Below, one piece after another: positions 1 to 6,519 of a DNA stretch of 11,819 nt; position 1 is the stretch's first letter, and every line of letters begins with the position of its first letter. The stretch lies in assembly GCA_910587285.1 (NCBI GenBank), contig CAJULM010000063.1:1-11819 (forward strand), read 5' to 3'. The position numbers and the translations under genes were made by a program. The stretch is from an uncultured Oscillospiraceae bacterium (GTDB lineage: Bacteria; Bacillota; Clostridia; Oscillospirales; Oscillospiraceae). The notes under the pieces were generated by a model, which saw only the letters and a program-made list of their open reading frames with translations, was not told where the DNA came from and did no database searches.

Positions 1-73
1 TGTCTCAGTTAGGTCAGATGGTGCTTTAGAAGTAGAAATACAGCAATTGGGGCTATCTTTGTCATAACTTATC

Positions 74-82
74 TGGTATAAT
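74..82 (+). promoter_or_regulatory. Extended -10 promoter for the KilA-N/CoiA-like pair
   Basis: TGGTATAAT matches the extended -10 consensus TGnTATAAT exactly. There is no good -35 at 17 bp spacing: TTGTCA at 59-64 is too close, at 12 bp. Extended -10 promoters often work without a -35. A start of transcription near 89 would leave a leader of about 25 nt containing an AGGGGTG ribosome-binding site before the ATG at 115. The first 70 bases of the window hold no recognisable gene. Confidence 0.6.
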
Positions 83-114
83 ATCCTTATACGCAGATAT
101 AGGGGTGACTACCC

Positions 115-714
115 ATGACAGACCGGGAAGCACAAATCGAAGCGCTATGGACATATGAAATCTCACATGAAAAGATTTTGAAGCGAAACGTGAAGAAAGG
201 ATATATCACTCAAGCAGAGGCAGATGAGTTTTCTGAAAAGCTATTTGAGCAATTGGATCTTCAGAAGATTCCCGGTTTTCGTCTGTCCTCACTTGGCGAA
301 AAGATGCGCACCGATGGTTCGTGTCTCAACGCTTATGTCTCGCTGACGGAAATTGCTAAAGAAAAGAAAACCTCCAGCCCGAGCTACCTCATCCAAAGCT
401 GGATGCGGAATAATATTACGGTTGAATACCTGCGGATGTGGGAGAAGATTTACAATCCTGGATTTAAAGAAGATACCTGCGATGAACTAATTCATACGAT
501 ACATACCACCAGCACCACTCTGACACCCTCACTGTGGATCAAGGCCACCCACGCGCACGGAATCAAGACCAGCCGAGGTAAGGGCGGCGGAACGGTCGCT
601 CATCCAGAAATTGCAGAAATGTTCCGGGCGTGGCTGTTTCCAGAGTTTATGCTGGAGCTGGTGCAGTGGTATCGAAGTTTCTATCATGGCTCGATTGATA
701 ACAATATGGCGTAG
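115..714 (+). CDS. KilA-N domain DNA-binding protein
   Basis: The protein has 199 aa. Residues about 73-186 match the KilA-N fold, a DNA-binding domain common in phages and mobile elements. Recognisable blocks are YVSLTEIAK (74-82), the W-M-R-N-N-x-T-V-E-Y-L segment (96-106), WEKIYNPGFK (109-118), a WIKAT block (141-145), GGGTVAHPEIA (157-167) and PEFMLELVQWY (176-186). Residues 1-72 are a charged N-terminal extension with no family I recognise. The protein stops almost directly after the KilA-N core, whereas many relatives carry a further C-terminal domain, so it is a short form. An AGGGGTG ribosome site lies about 8 nt before the ATG. The CoiA-like gene follows after 31 nt on the same strand, suggesting co-transcription. 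Function is probably DNA binding; its role as regulator, phage-derived antirepressor or part of a defence cargo is unknown. Confidence 0.85.
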   Translation: MTDREAQIEALWTYEISHEKILKRNVKKGYITQAEADEFSEKLFEQLDLQKIPGFRLSSLGEKMRTDGSCLNAYVSLTEIAKEKKTSSPSYLIQSWMRNNITVEYLRMWEKIYNPGFKEDTCDELIHTIHTTSTTLTPSLWIKATHAHGIKTSRGKGGGTVAHPEIAEMFRAWLFPEFMLELVQWYRSFYHGSIDNNMA

Positions 715-745
715 CAGTAGGAGAAAATATGGGAGCGGCAAAATT

Positions 746-1486
746 ATGTTTTTTGCAAATAACGCACTCGGTCAAAAAATCCACATAGATGATGCAGAAA
801 CTGGGCTACCTTATTTCTGTCCTGCCTGCAGAGATGCAATGATACAAAAGCGAGGTAATATAAATGCGCATCACTTTGCGCATAAAACTGGAAAAGGATG
901 CGATCCGTGGTATTCTGAGAAATTATCACCGTGGCATATAAAAATGCAAAATCATTTTGACAGAGTGGTTCAGGAAACCGTCGTCTGGAACGAAATGCAT
1001 ACTGAATACCATGTTGCAGACATTGTGCTACAGTCAGGTGATAAAAAATATGTCATTGAGTTTCAGCACTCGCCAATTTCGCAAAAAGAATTTATATCCC
1101 GCACAAAATTTTATCTGGGCTGCGGCTACACAATAATATGGGTTTTTGACTTTTGCGAGTGCAAATCCCAAAAAACGATTTTTGTTTCTGAATATAATAA
1201 TGGCATAATGCATTTGGCGTGGCCGGGAAAAGATCGGGTCAAATTTTTAGATAACATAAATTTTACCTCCGTCAATGACGGTCTGTACATATTCTTTTAC
1301 ATAAACGCGGGCATGGGAAAAATACGATTACATGATCCAGAAGGATATTATCCATGGAAAACATGGGAGTATATAGACCCATTCTCATTGCACTCATGCT
1401 TCGCCTTGCTATACCTGGACATATTTGATAATACAAAGGACTTCTTTGCAGAGTACTTTTCTGAAGATGTATGTTGTAAAGGGTAA
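746..1486 (+). CDS. CoiA-like zinc-finger/nuclease protein
   Basis: The protein has 246 aa from ATG 746, which has GGGAG about 10 nt upstream. The open frame extends back to 611 inside the KilA-N gene, but those upstream starts lack family-like sequence. The N-terminus carries CPAC (C25, C28) and HHFAH (42-46), a zinc-finger-like motif seen in CoiA-family proteins. The core has D92 (ADI), then IEFQHS (104-109, with E105 and Q107), IS (111-112), R119 and Y123. This is the D…ExQ arrangement of PD-(D/E)XK nucleases as found in competence protein CoiA and its relatives. The remaining 110 residues are rich in F, Y and W and not assigned. CoiA acts in DNA uptake and recombination in Streptococcus; family members on mobile elements need not do so. 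The gene is clearly AT-richer than the transposon and pst genes, indicating separate acquisition. Nuclease activity is inference. Confidence 0.8.
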   Translation: MFFANNALGQKIHIDDAETGLPYFCPACRDAMIQKRGNINAHHFAHKTGKGCDPWYSEKLSPWHIKMQNHFDRVVQETVVWNEMHTEYHVADIVLQSGDKKYVIEFQHSPISQKEFISRTKFYLGCGYTIIWVFDFCECKSQKTIFVSEYNNGIMHLAWPGKDRVKFLDNINFTSVNDGLYIFFYINAGMGKIRLHDPEGYYPWKTWEYIDPFSLHSCFALLYLDIFDNTKDFFAEYFSEDVCCKG

Positions 1487-1626
1487 GGCTAACCGCCTTG
1501 CCAAATACAACATAGCTGCGGCTCATTTGTGGCGAATGGAAGCAGTTGTGAGAAAGGCGGTGATACCGCAAAATCCGGCGTTTTCCGCAACTGTACGAAC
1601 ATTTTACCGCAAATGGAGGACACAAC

Positions 1627-1980
1627 ATGGAACTGACCTATATGAAAGTTGGAGACTACTACATCCCGAACCTGATCTTGGACGATCAGCCGGACAAGCC
1701 CCTGGGCCGGTACGGGCGGATGCGTCAAAAGTTCCTGGAAGATCACCACCCCGGCACTTACAATCGGCTGATGCTCTCCGGCAAGTTGTGGACGCACTTA
1801 GCCGACACTGACACAGCCTGCCAGGAACGGCTGGACACGCTCATCTCCGCTATGGCAAAGCGGGAGGGGGTGACGGAAGCCCTAAAAGCATCGGATCAGA
1901 TGGCTTGGGTTGGCCGCATGAACAATATCCGCAACCGGGCGGAGGAGATCATTCTGCATGAATTGGTATATGCTCTGTAA
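1627..1980 (+). CDS. tnpV: Transposon-encoded protein TnpV
   Basis: The protein has 117 aa and full family length. It matches the TnpV family of Tn4451-type elements. Recognised segments are the start MELTYMKVGDYYIPNL, a GRYGRMRQKFLE block, the LSGKLWTHLADTD block, and the C-terminal VTEALKASDQMAWVGRMNNI (about 84-103) followed by RAEEIILHELVY. TGGAGGA lies 6 nt before the ATG. The biochemical role of TnpV is not established; it is not needed to explain excision, which the serine recombinase performs. It ends at a strong hairpin shared with the convergent minus-strand gene. The 140 bp upstream, back to the CoiA-like gene, contain no clear promoter. Confidence 0.9.
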   Translation: MELTYMKVGDYYIPNLILDDQPDKPLGRYGRMRQKFLEDHHPGTYNRLMLSGKLWTHLADTDTACQERLDTLISAMAKREGVTEALKASDQMAWVGRMNNIRNRAEEIILHELVYAL

Positions 1981-2022
1981 AAAGCTGGGGGAGCGTGGCA
2001 GTGCCGCGCTCCCCCAGCTTTT
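1980..2022. terminator. Bidirectional intrinsic terminator
   Basis: A 16-bp perfect inverted repeat has its left arm at 1980-1995 and right arm at 2007-2022. The inner bases (1997-1999 with 2003-2005) can extend the stem. It is flanked by T tracts in both directions: TTTTTT at 2019-2024 on the plus strand, and A's at 1979-1983 that read as T's on the minus strand. It lies exactly between the convergent stops of tnpV and the minus-strand zinc-finger gene and would terminate both. Confidence 0.92.
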
Positions 2023-2027
2023 TTATG

Positions 2028-2921
2028 TTATTCTTTCCCACGGCTCTTGTAAACGTTATAGCGGTTTTTACACTGAGGACTGCAAAACTCGGCATTGGGG
2101 CGGCTGGCAGCAAAAATCTTGTTGCAATGCTTACAGGCTTTCAGCGTGCTGTTCGTATCTGTCAGCATAAAGCTGAACATCATTTGCAGACACAGCAGCA
2201 GGGAATGAAAATCCCATATGATCGTCGGCTTGTCCAGCAGGGCGATGTGGTAGGTCGGCGCGATGCCGCCAAACGCTGCCATCCCCTGCCGGTAGAGATC
2301 ACGGGTCATTTCGTCCAGCACATCATAGTCATTGTAATAGAGAAAGCTGGAATAGAACGAAAATGCCAGGTCCTTGAACTGCCGCGCCAGCCAGTCATAT
2401 CGTTCGGCATACTCACGCTGAAAGCTCATGCTCACCGCCTGGGGCGCGTCCTGCATGGTCAAGGCCAGCGCCATCATTGCCCTGTCGCCTGTCAGATTCC
2501 ATTGGGATTTCGTCCCCTTCTTCTGAATATCCAGCTTCTCAAAAGGAAAGAACAGTGACAGATAGTCCTGAGTCGGCAGGGATTCCTCACGGATAAAATG
2601 ATTTTTTGGCAGATACACGGCCTCATAGTCCATGAAGGACGGCGTGGTGGGCAAAGCGGTCAGAAATCCCAGCAACCCATAGCGGCTGACAAACCCCATG
2701 ATTGCCTCTCGGACCACCGCCTCTCCCTTACGGTTCATCTGCAATGCGCCGATATTCAGCGCGTCCAACACCATCTGCTCCGCATCCTTCAGAGGATCGT
2801 AGACCTCCGGCTTCGCTCCTGCTGCCGGAGTGATATAAAACTGGCCGTTCTCGGCTTTCTTATATTCATACTCACTATATCTCACCCAGGGGGAACTTGC
2901 CCTTTGAAACAGATTCTTCAT
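2028..2921 (-). CDS. Hypothetical protein with C-terminal zinc finger (DUF6076-like)
   Basis: The protein has 297 aa. The C-terminus holds a clear four-cysteine finger, C263-x2-C266-x13-C280-x3-C284, followed by basic NRYNVYKSRGK, which would suit nucleic-acid binding. The rest is mostly helical-looking, with no catalytic motif I can identify. Overall it resembles the DUF6076 type of protein found in Clostridia mobile elements, but I name that family from memory and with reserve. The start is well supported: on the minus strand GGGAGG lies 6 nt before the ATG. It is the second gene of a minus-strand pair, 42 bp after the sigma-like gene, and shares a terminator with tnpV. It is probably an accessory regulator of the element. 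Confidence 0.8.
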   Translation of the reverse strand: MKNLFQRASSPWVRYSEYEYKKAENGQFYITPAAGAKPEVYDPLKDAEQMVLDALNIGALQMNRKGEAVVREAIMGFVSRYGLLGFLTALPTTPSFMDYEAVYLPKNHFIREESLPTQDYLSLFFPFEKLDIQKKGTKSQWNLTGDRAMMALALTMQDAPQAVSMSFQREYAERYDWLARQFKDLAFSFYSSFLYYNDYDVLDEMTRDLYRQGMAAFGGIAPTYHIALLDKPTIIWDFHSLLLCLQMMFSFMLTDTNSTLKACKHCNKIFAASRPNAEFCSPQCKNRYNVYKSRGKE

Positions 2922-2963
2922 CCCATGCCTCCCAATATGTAACCTATATCTATAAAAATCATA

Positions 2964-3707
2964 TTACCACCCGTCCTTGCCATCGTCAAGGGCGGATTCT
3001 CTAAATTGTGCCAGAAATGCGGTTTCCCGCTGCGTCAGGGACAGCTTCGCCTTCTTCCTGTCTGTCAGATACTTGAACAGCTTCTTCTGCATCCGTTTCA
3101 TCAGCCGTGTCCATTTCTTTCGGATATTTCGGTCTGTCTGACCGAGCACAGCTCCCAAAGCTGTGCTGCTATACCGCCGGAGGACCTTGTAATAGAAAAG
3201 CTCCTTGTGATCTTCCTTCAACTCAAAGATCATCTTTGACAGAAAATCGTCCGCCAATAATTCGTGCATCTCATAGGGGCAGTCAAAGATGATGTTGAGG
3301 AAGTATCCGCTGCAAAGTTCCCGCCAAAAGGGACTGCAAAGGGAAGCCGGAAAAATGGTTCCTTCCTGCACAGCACCGTACTCCAGCGGCACATCTCCGC
3401 GCAAGACCTCATGATCCCGCTCCCGCCGTTCCCGGTTTTCGTCCAGCTTGTCCCACCACGCTACCACTTCATCAAAGTCCGTCTGTGTCCTTGCGGCTTC
3501 TTCCAGACGGGTCAAGGCCCCCCGCCGAAGCTCACGCTTCAGCTTCTTCTTTTTAGGCGGGTCCTTCGGTTCCAGGGACCGCCGCCGTGACCGTTCGTCT
3601 TGCCTGAGCTGGATTTTCAAAGCCTGCTCCCGCTCATCCTCCAACTCTGCCGCGATACGTTCCTCCTGCGAAAGTTCAAATTCCATGTCGTTTTCCCCGT
3701 GGTACAC
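2964..3707 (-). CDS. Sigma-70 region-4-like regulatory protein
   Basis: The protein has up to 247 aa. Residues about 160-212 look like a sigma region 4 / helix-turn-helix: a short acidic helix, FYYKVLRRYSSTALGAVLGQ, then TDRNIRKKWTRLMKRMQKKL. Residues 10-100 are very rich in E, R and K, with a KKKKLKRELRR patch, and look like an extended or coiled region. No sigma region 2 (-10 recognition and core binding) is seen, so it may be a stand-alone DNA-binding protein rather than a full sigma factor. Two starts are possible: GTG at 3707 with GGAGGGGGTGG upstream, or ATG at 3686 with GGGGAA 6 nt upstream. The longer form is given. It is divergent from tnpW and the recombinase, so control of those genes is plausible. 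Confidence 0.75.
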   Translation of the reverse strand: MYHGENDMEFELSQEERIAAELEDEREQALKIQLRQDERSRRRSLEPKDPPKKKKLKRELRRGALTRLEEAARTQTDFDEVVAWWDKLDENRERRERDHEVLRGDVPLEYGAVQEGTIFPASLCSPFWRELCSGYFLNIIFDCPYEMHELLADDFLSKMIFELKEDHKELFYYKVLRRYSSTALGAVLGQTDRNIRKKWTRLMKRMQKKLFKYLTDRKKAKLSLTQRETAFLAQFRESALDDGKDGW

Positions 3708-3794
3708 CGCCGGTCCACCCCCTCCGAAAAAATATTTTCTTGGTTTTCTGAAAATGGTTCCGCTTGGCCCCCTGTTTTTCTCCTATTAGTGAAG

Positions 3795-3828
3795 GGAGTA
3801 ATCGAATTGCTGTGATACAGATTACTCC
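3795..3828. promoter_or_regulatory. 9-bp inverted repeat, operator candidate
   Basis: GGAGTAATC at 3795-3803 is repeated inverted as GATTACTCC at 3820-3828, separated by 16 bases. It is perfect over 9 bp and is not followed by a T run, so it is not a terminator. It lies between the divergent sigma-like gene and tnpW, where a shared regulator would bind. It could also fold in RNA. Confidence 0.45.
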
Positions 3829-3955
3829 AGACCGTCTGCCATGACCAGGAAACGTGGTGGGCCTTTATCTTTTTACGAAACGAGGGAACGCACAAAACAA
3901 TTACATCAAGCAGGAACAGTCCACATTATAACACGGGTTGCGGCCTATCCGCAAG

Positions 3956-3964
3956 AAAGGAAGG
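3956..3964 (+). promoter_or_regulatory. Ribosome-binding site of tnpW, lacking a canonical start codon
   Basis: AAAGGAAGG is a strong Shine-Dalgarno sequence. The in-frame codon 5 nt downstream (3970-3972) is ATC, not ATG, GTG or TTG. The only in-frame canonical starts nearby are ATG 3841, far upstream and without a ribosome site, and ATG 4009, 44 nt downstream and also without one. This site therefore argues that translation begins, or once began, at 3970. Confidence 0.55.
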
Positions 3965-3969
3965 TAACT

Positions 3970-4191
3970 ATCAGTACAATCCAGAAAACCAGCGAGAACA
4001 CCGCCGTCATGTACCGGCGCATCGGTTCCACCACCTATAAGGTGACAGTCCACTTCGATGAAGCCGAGCAGGAGACGATGACGGACAAAATTGTGCGGTT
4101 GATTGGCAATGAGGCTCTGGACAAAAGCCGGGAGTGTGGTATAATTGAGATGCCACAAATGAGCCGCCAGCCTGAAAGGAGCGCCCTATGA
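3970..4191 (+). CDS. tnpW: Transposon-encoded protein TnpW
   Basis: The family core is clear: YRRIGSTTYKVTVHF followed by ETMTDKIVRLIGNE, as in TnpW proteins of Tn4451-type elements. From 3970 the product is 73 aa, a normal TnpW size. The frame is open back to ATG 3841, but the extra 43 residues do not look like the family and have no ribosome site. The SD at 3956-3964 points to the ATC at 3970 (see that entry); ATG 4009 would still give the whole core. A possible -10 (TATAAC, 3927-3932) lies downstream of 3841, also favouring the shorter form. The stop overlaps the recombinase start as ATGA (4188-4191), so the two are probably translationally coupled. The function of TnpW is not established. 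The exact start is uncertain. Confidence 0.75.
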   Translation: MSTIQKTSENTAVMYRRIGSTTYKVTVHFDEAEQETMTDKIVRLIGNEALDKSRECGIIEMPQMSRQPERSAL

Positions 4192-5990
4192 GCAGCGGGC
4201 AGACGGAGAAGATCACCGCATTATACGAGAGACTTAGCCGCGACGATGAGGCCGCAGGGGACAGTAACAGCATTGTGAATCAAAAAATGCTGTTGGAGAG
4301 CTATGCGGCCCAGCGCGGCTTTACGAATTGTGTCCACTACACGGACGATGGATGGTCTGGGGGTAATTTCGAGCGCCCGGCCTGGAAGCGGCTGATTGCC
4401 GACATTGAGGCTGGGAAGGTCGGCTGTGTCATCGCCAAGGACATGAGCCGGATCGGACGCGACTATCTCCAAACTGGATTTTATACCGAGGTCCTCTTTC
4501 GGGAGAAGGGTGTCCGTTTCATCGCCATTGGCAACAGCGTGGACAGCGCAGACCGCAGTTCGGGAGAATTTGTGCCGTTCCTTAATATCGTAAATGAATG
4601 GTTTTTGCGGGATTGCAGCCGGAAACAGTGTGCGGCGTATCAGGCGCGGGGCAACGCTGGCAAGCCCACCACCAACCACGCCATCTACGGCTACCGGAAG
4701 GACCCGGAGGACAAGCACCACTGGCTGATCGACGAGGAGGCCGCTGCCGTTGTGCGGCGGATATTCCATCTGAGCATGGAGGGACACGGCCCCCATGAGA
4801 TTGCCAGCATCCTTCGGGATGATAGAATTGAGCGGCCCTCAGTCTATATGGGTAAGCGGGGACAGGGGACACAGCGGAACAGCTACGATGACAGCCGCCC
4901 CTACGACTGGAGCGGCACGTCTGTCTCGAATATCCTCGCCAAGCCGGAGTACATGGGGCATACGGTCAACTTTCGTTCCTACAAGGAATCCTATAAAGAC
5001 AAACATGCCATCAAGCGGCCCCCGGAGGAATGGACGGTTTTCGAGCATACCCATGGGGCCATTGTGGACCCGGAGACTTGGAAACTGGCACAGCAGGTCA
5101 GAAAGACCGTCCACCGTACCGACACCACCGGGGAGGCCAACCCGCTGACCGGCCTACTCTACTGCGCCGACTGCGGCGCGAAGATGTATAACCATCGGGG
5201 CAGGACGCAGGCCAACAAAGAGAACAGGGGCAAAGACCCGGTAAGCGGCCTCTATCCCTATGACCATTATGACTGCTCCACCTATGCGCTGACATTCCGT
5301 CACTATCATCAGGAGTGCTTCGGCCACTACATCAGCACCAAGGCGCTGCGGGCGCTGATTCTGGATACAATCAGAACCGTCAGCGCCTATGCGATCACCA
5401 ACGAGGCGGAGTTCATTGAGAAGGTCCGGGCGGCATCGGAGGTCCGGCAGGCCCAGGCCGCGAAGGACTTGAAGCGGAAACTCAACAAGGACCGCAAACG
5501 GTCTGGCGAGCTGAATGGGCTGATAAAGAAACTCTATGAATCCTACGCCACCGAAAAGATTTCGGAGAAGCGGTTTGAACTGTTGTCCAGCGAATATGAG
5601 CAGGAGCAGGAGGCGTTGGAGGAATCCATTGCCAAGGCCCAGGCGGAGTTGGATGCTTTCGAGGCGGACACAACCAGGGTGGATCAGTTTCTTGCGCTGA
5701 CGAAGAAGTACACCGACTTCTCGGTACTGACCACGCCGATGATTTACGAGTTCGTGGACAAGATTCTCGTCCACGCGCCGGACCGCTCCACCGGGGATCG
5801 AACCCAGGAGGTAGACATCTACTTGAAGTTCATCGGCAAGTTTGATGTCCCTCTGCCGGAGCCGACAGAGGAGGAATTGGCCGAGATGGAGAAGCAGCGG
5901 AAACAGCGGGCTTACTATCGGGAGCGCGGCAGACGCCAGCGCGAACGGGAGAAGCAGAAGAACCTGGATGCGAAAGAGAAAGCCACATAA
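4188..5990 (+). CDS. Large serine recombinase, TnpX/TndX family
   Basis: The protein has 600 aa. Residues about 8-155 form the resolvase catalytic domain, with YERLSRDDE (nucleophile Ser17, Arg15) and AKDMSRIGRDY (83-93). Residues about 165-300 match the recombinase DNA-binding domain (IYGYRKDPEDK, then NILAKPEYMG at 248-257). A zinc ribbon follows with C326, C329, C363 and C377, then a long charged helical segment (about 415-500) of the coiled-coil type and a basic R/K/E-rich tail. Size is between TndX (about 530) and TnpX (about 700). It should cut and rejoin att sites to integrate and excise the element as a circle. Start: AAAGGAGC lies shortly before ATG 4188, and the ATG overlaps the tnpW stop. 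The segment RDCSRKQCAAYQ (141-152) departs from the R-x-S/T-x-K-I-R-A pattern I expect there, but the catalytic residues look intact. Confidence 0.95.
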   Translation: MSSGQTEKITALYERLSRDDEAAGDSNSIVNQKMLLESYAAQRGFTNCVHYTDDGWSGGNFERPAWKRLIADIEAGKVGCVIAKDMSRIGRDYLQTGFYTEVLFREKGVRFIAIGNSVDSADRSSGEFVPFLNIVNEWFLRDCSRKQCAAYQARGNAGKPTTNHAIYGYRKDPEDKHHWLIDEEAAAVVRRIFHLSMEGHGPHEIASILRDDRIERPSVYMGKRGQGTQRNSYDDSRPYDWSGTSVSNILAKPEYMGHTVNFRSYKESYKDKHAIKRPPEEWTVFEHTHGAIVDPETWKLAQQVRKTVHRTDTTGEANPLTGLLYCADCGAKMYNHRGRTQANKENRGKDPVSGLYPYDHYDCSTYALTFRHYHQECFGHYISTKALRALILDTIRTVSAYAITNEAEFIEKVRAASEVRQAQAAKDLKRKLNKDRKRSGELNGLIKKLYESYATEKISEKRFELLSSEYEQEQEALEESIAKAQAELDAFEADTTRVDQFLALTKKYTDFSVLTTPMIYEFVDKILVHAPDRSTGDRTQEVDIYLKFIGKFDVPLPEPTEEELAEMEKQRKQRAYYRERGRRQREREKQKNLDAKEKAT

Positions 5991-5996
5991 ATTGCC

Positions 5997-6028
5997 AAGG
6001 GGGCTTGCTTCAAGCAAGCCCCCTTTTT
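5997..6028 (+). terminator. Intrinsic terminator after the recombinase
   Basis: A 14-nt perfect inverted repeat (5997-6010 and 6012-6025) has a GC-rich stem of GGGGGCTTG and CAAGCCCCC. The arms are almost contiguous, so the real loop is the CTTCAAG in the middle. TTTTT follows at 6024-6028. It starts 6 nt after the recombinase stop. Confidence 0.93.
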
Positions 6029-6297
6029 GTATTCCAAATTTCGATCCATGTGAAATCAGCGAACAAAACAGTATCAACGTAACAATTTATCGTGAAAATA
6101 CGCAACGCTGGACAGCGAATACAGTACGCTGCCCTCTGCTGGTATTTCGCCGTTTCACATAACATCACGCTGAATACTGAAATCCGATGTGCGCTCCCGT
6201 GACCTGGGCATGGTGAACAGGCTACCCGGTTCACTGGGAGTGCTTTCTATTTCTACGCCGGATGGCGAACACAATTTTGAAAAAGAGAACGATTTTT
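6029..6297. other. Gene-free structured region (att, oriT or leader candidate)
   Basis: No credible coding frame lies here, and no promoter was found by eye. It holds several inverted repeats: 6048-6063 with 6146-6160 (14 of 16 positions pair, with one bulge and one mismatch; the outer 8 bp ATGTGAAA/TTTCACAT are perfect), a small CGCT/AGCG hairpin at 6106-6117, and a long hairpin at 6194-6240. GTGAAA also recurs at 6092-6097. Position between the recombinase terminator and the mobilization genes suits an att site, a regulatory region for the downstream operon, or a transfer origin. Nothing in the sequence decides between these. Confidence 0.5.
6194..6240 (+). repeat. Long bulged hairpin upstream of the mobilization operon
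   Basis: CTCCC (6194-6198) pairs with GGGAG (6236-6240), GTGA (6199-6202) with TCAC (6231-6234), CC (6203-6204) with GG (6228-6229), and GGG (6206-6208) with CCC (6225-6227). That gives 14 pairs interrupted only by single-base bulges. An alternative fold pairs GTGAAC (6213-6218) with GTTCAC (6229-6234); the two folds exclude each other. An interrupted T-rich stretch follows, too weak for a certain terminator. Confidence 0.5.
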
Positions 6298-6507
6298 ATG
6301 AATATCAGGAATGAAATCAAAGCCTACATTGTCCGGGAGGGCTTCACCATGAGCGAGCTGGTGGAGAAGCTGGCCAAGCAGTACGGATGGAGCCCCAGCG
6401 TCCCCAATCTCTCCGACAAGCTGTGCCGGGAATCTCTGCGCTACAAGGAGGCCGTGGAACTGGCTGACGCTCTCGGTTACGACCTCGTTTGGCAGAAGCG
6501 GAGATAA
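6298..6507 (+). CDS. Small HTH-like protein
   Basis: The protein has 69 aa from ATG 6298, reading MNIRNEIKAYIVREGFTMSE, then LVEKLAKQYGW and SVPNLSDKLCRESLRYKEAVELADALGYDLVW split across two helices. The pattern of a short helix, a sampled loop (SPSVPNLSDKL), and a following helix resembles a compact XRE-type helix-turn-helix. I recognise similar small proteins in Clostridia mobile elements but know no assigned function. ATG 6262 would add 12 residues but lacks a ribosome site. The chosen start has only a weak purine stretch (6281-6288). It is first in the chain HTH, ParB-like, MobC, with 12 nt to the next gene, so it may be the operon's regulator. Confidence 0.7.
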   Translation: MNIRNEIKAYIVREGFTMSELVEKLAKQYGWSPSVPNLSDKLCRESLRYKEAVELADALGYDLVWQKRR

Positions 6508-6519
6508 GGGGGAGAGATC

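Noticed and set aside
611..745. N-terminal extension of the CoiA-like frame into the KilA-N gene
   Set aside because: The extra residues do not fit the family, and a better start with a ribosome site is present at 746.
1482..1502. Hairpin over the CoiA-like stop codon (GGTAAGGC with GCCTTGCC) as terminator
   Set aside because: One pair is G·T and no T run follows, so terminator function is not supported.
3841..3969. N-terminal extension of tnpW from ATG 3841
   Set aside because: No ribosome site, no family similarity, and a strong ribosome site lies further downstream; kept only as an alternative.
5154..6077. 307-codon open frame on the minus strand opposite the recombinase
   Set aside because: It lies across the clearly coding recombinase and its terminator, has no ribosome site or recognisable domain, and is Leu/Arg/Gly-biased as expected for the complement of a GC-rich gene.
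32..6256. Inverted 9-base match GTAGAAATA (32-40) and TATTTCTAC (6248-6256) as possible element ends
   Set aside because: Nine bases between two AT-rich stretches of a few hundred bases is close to chance, and the flanks do not match.
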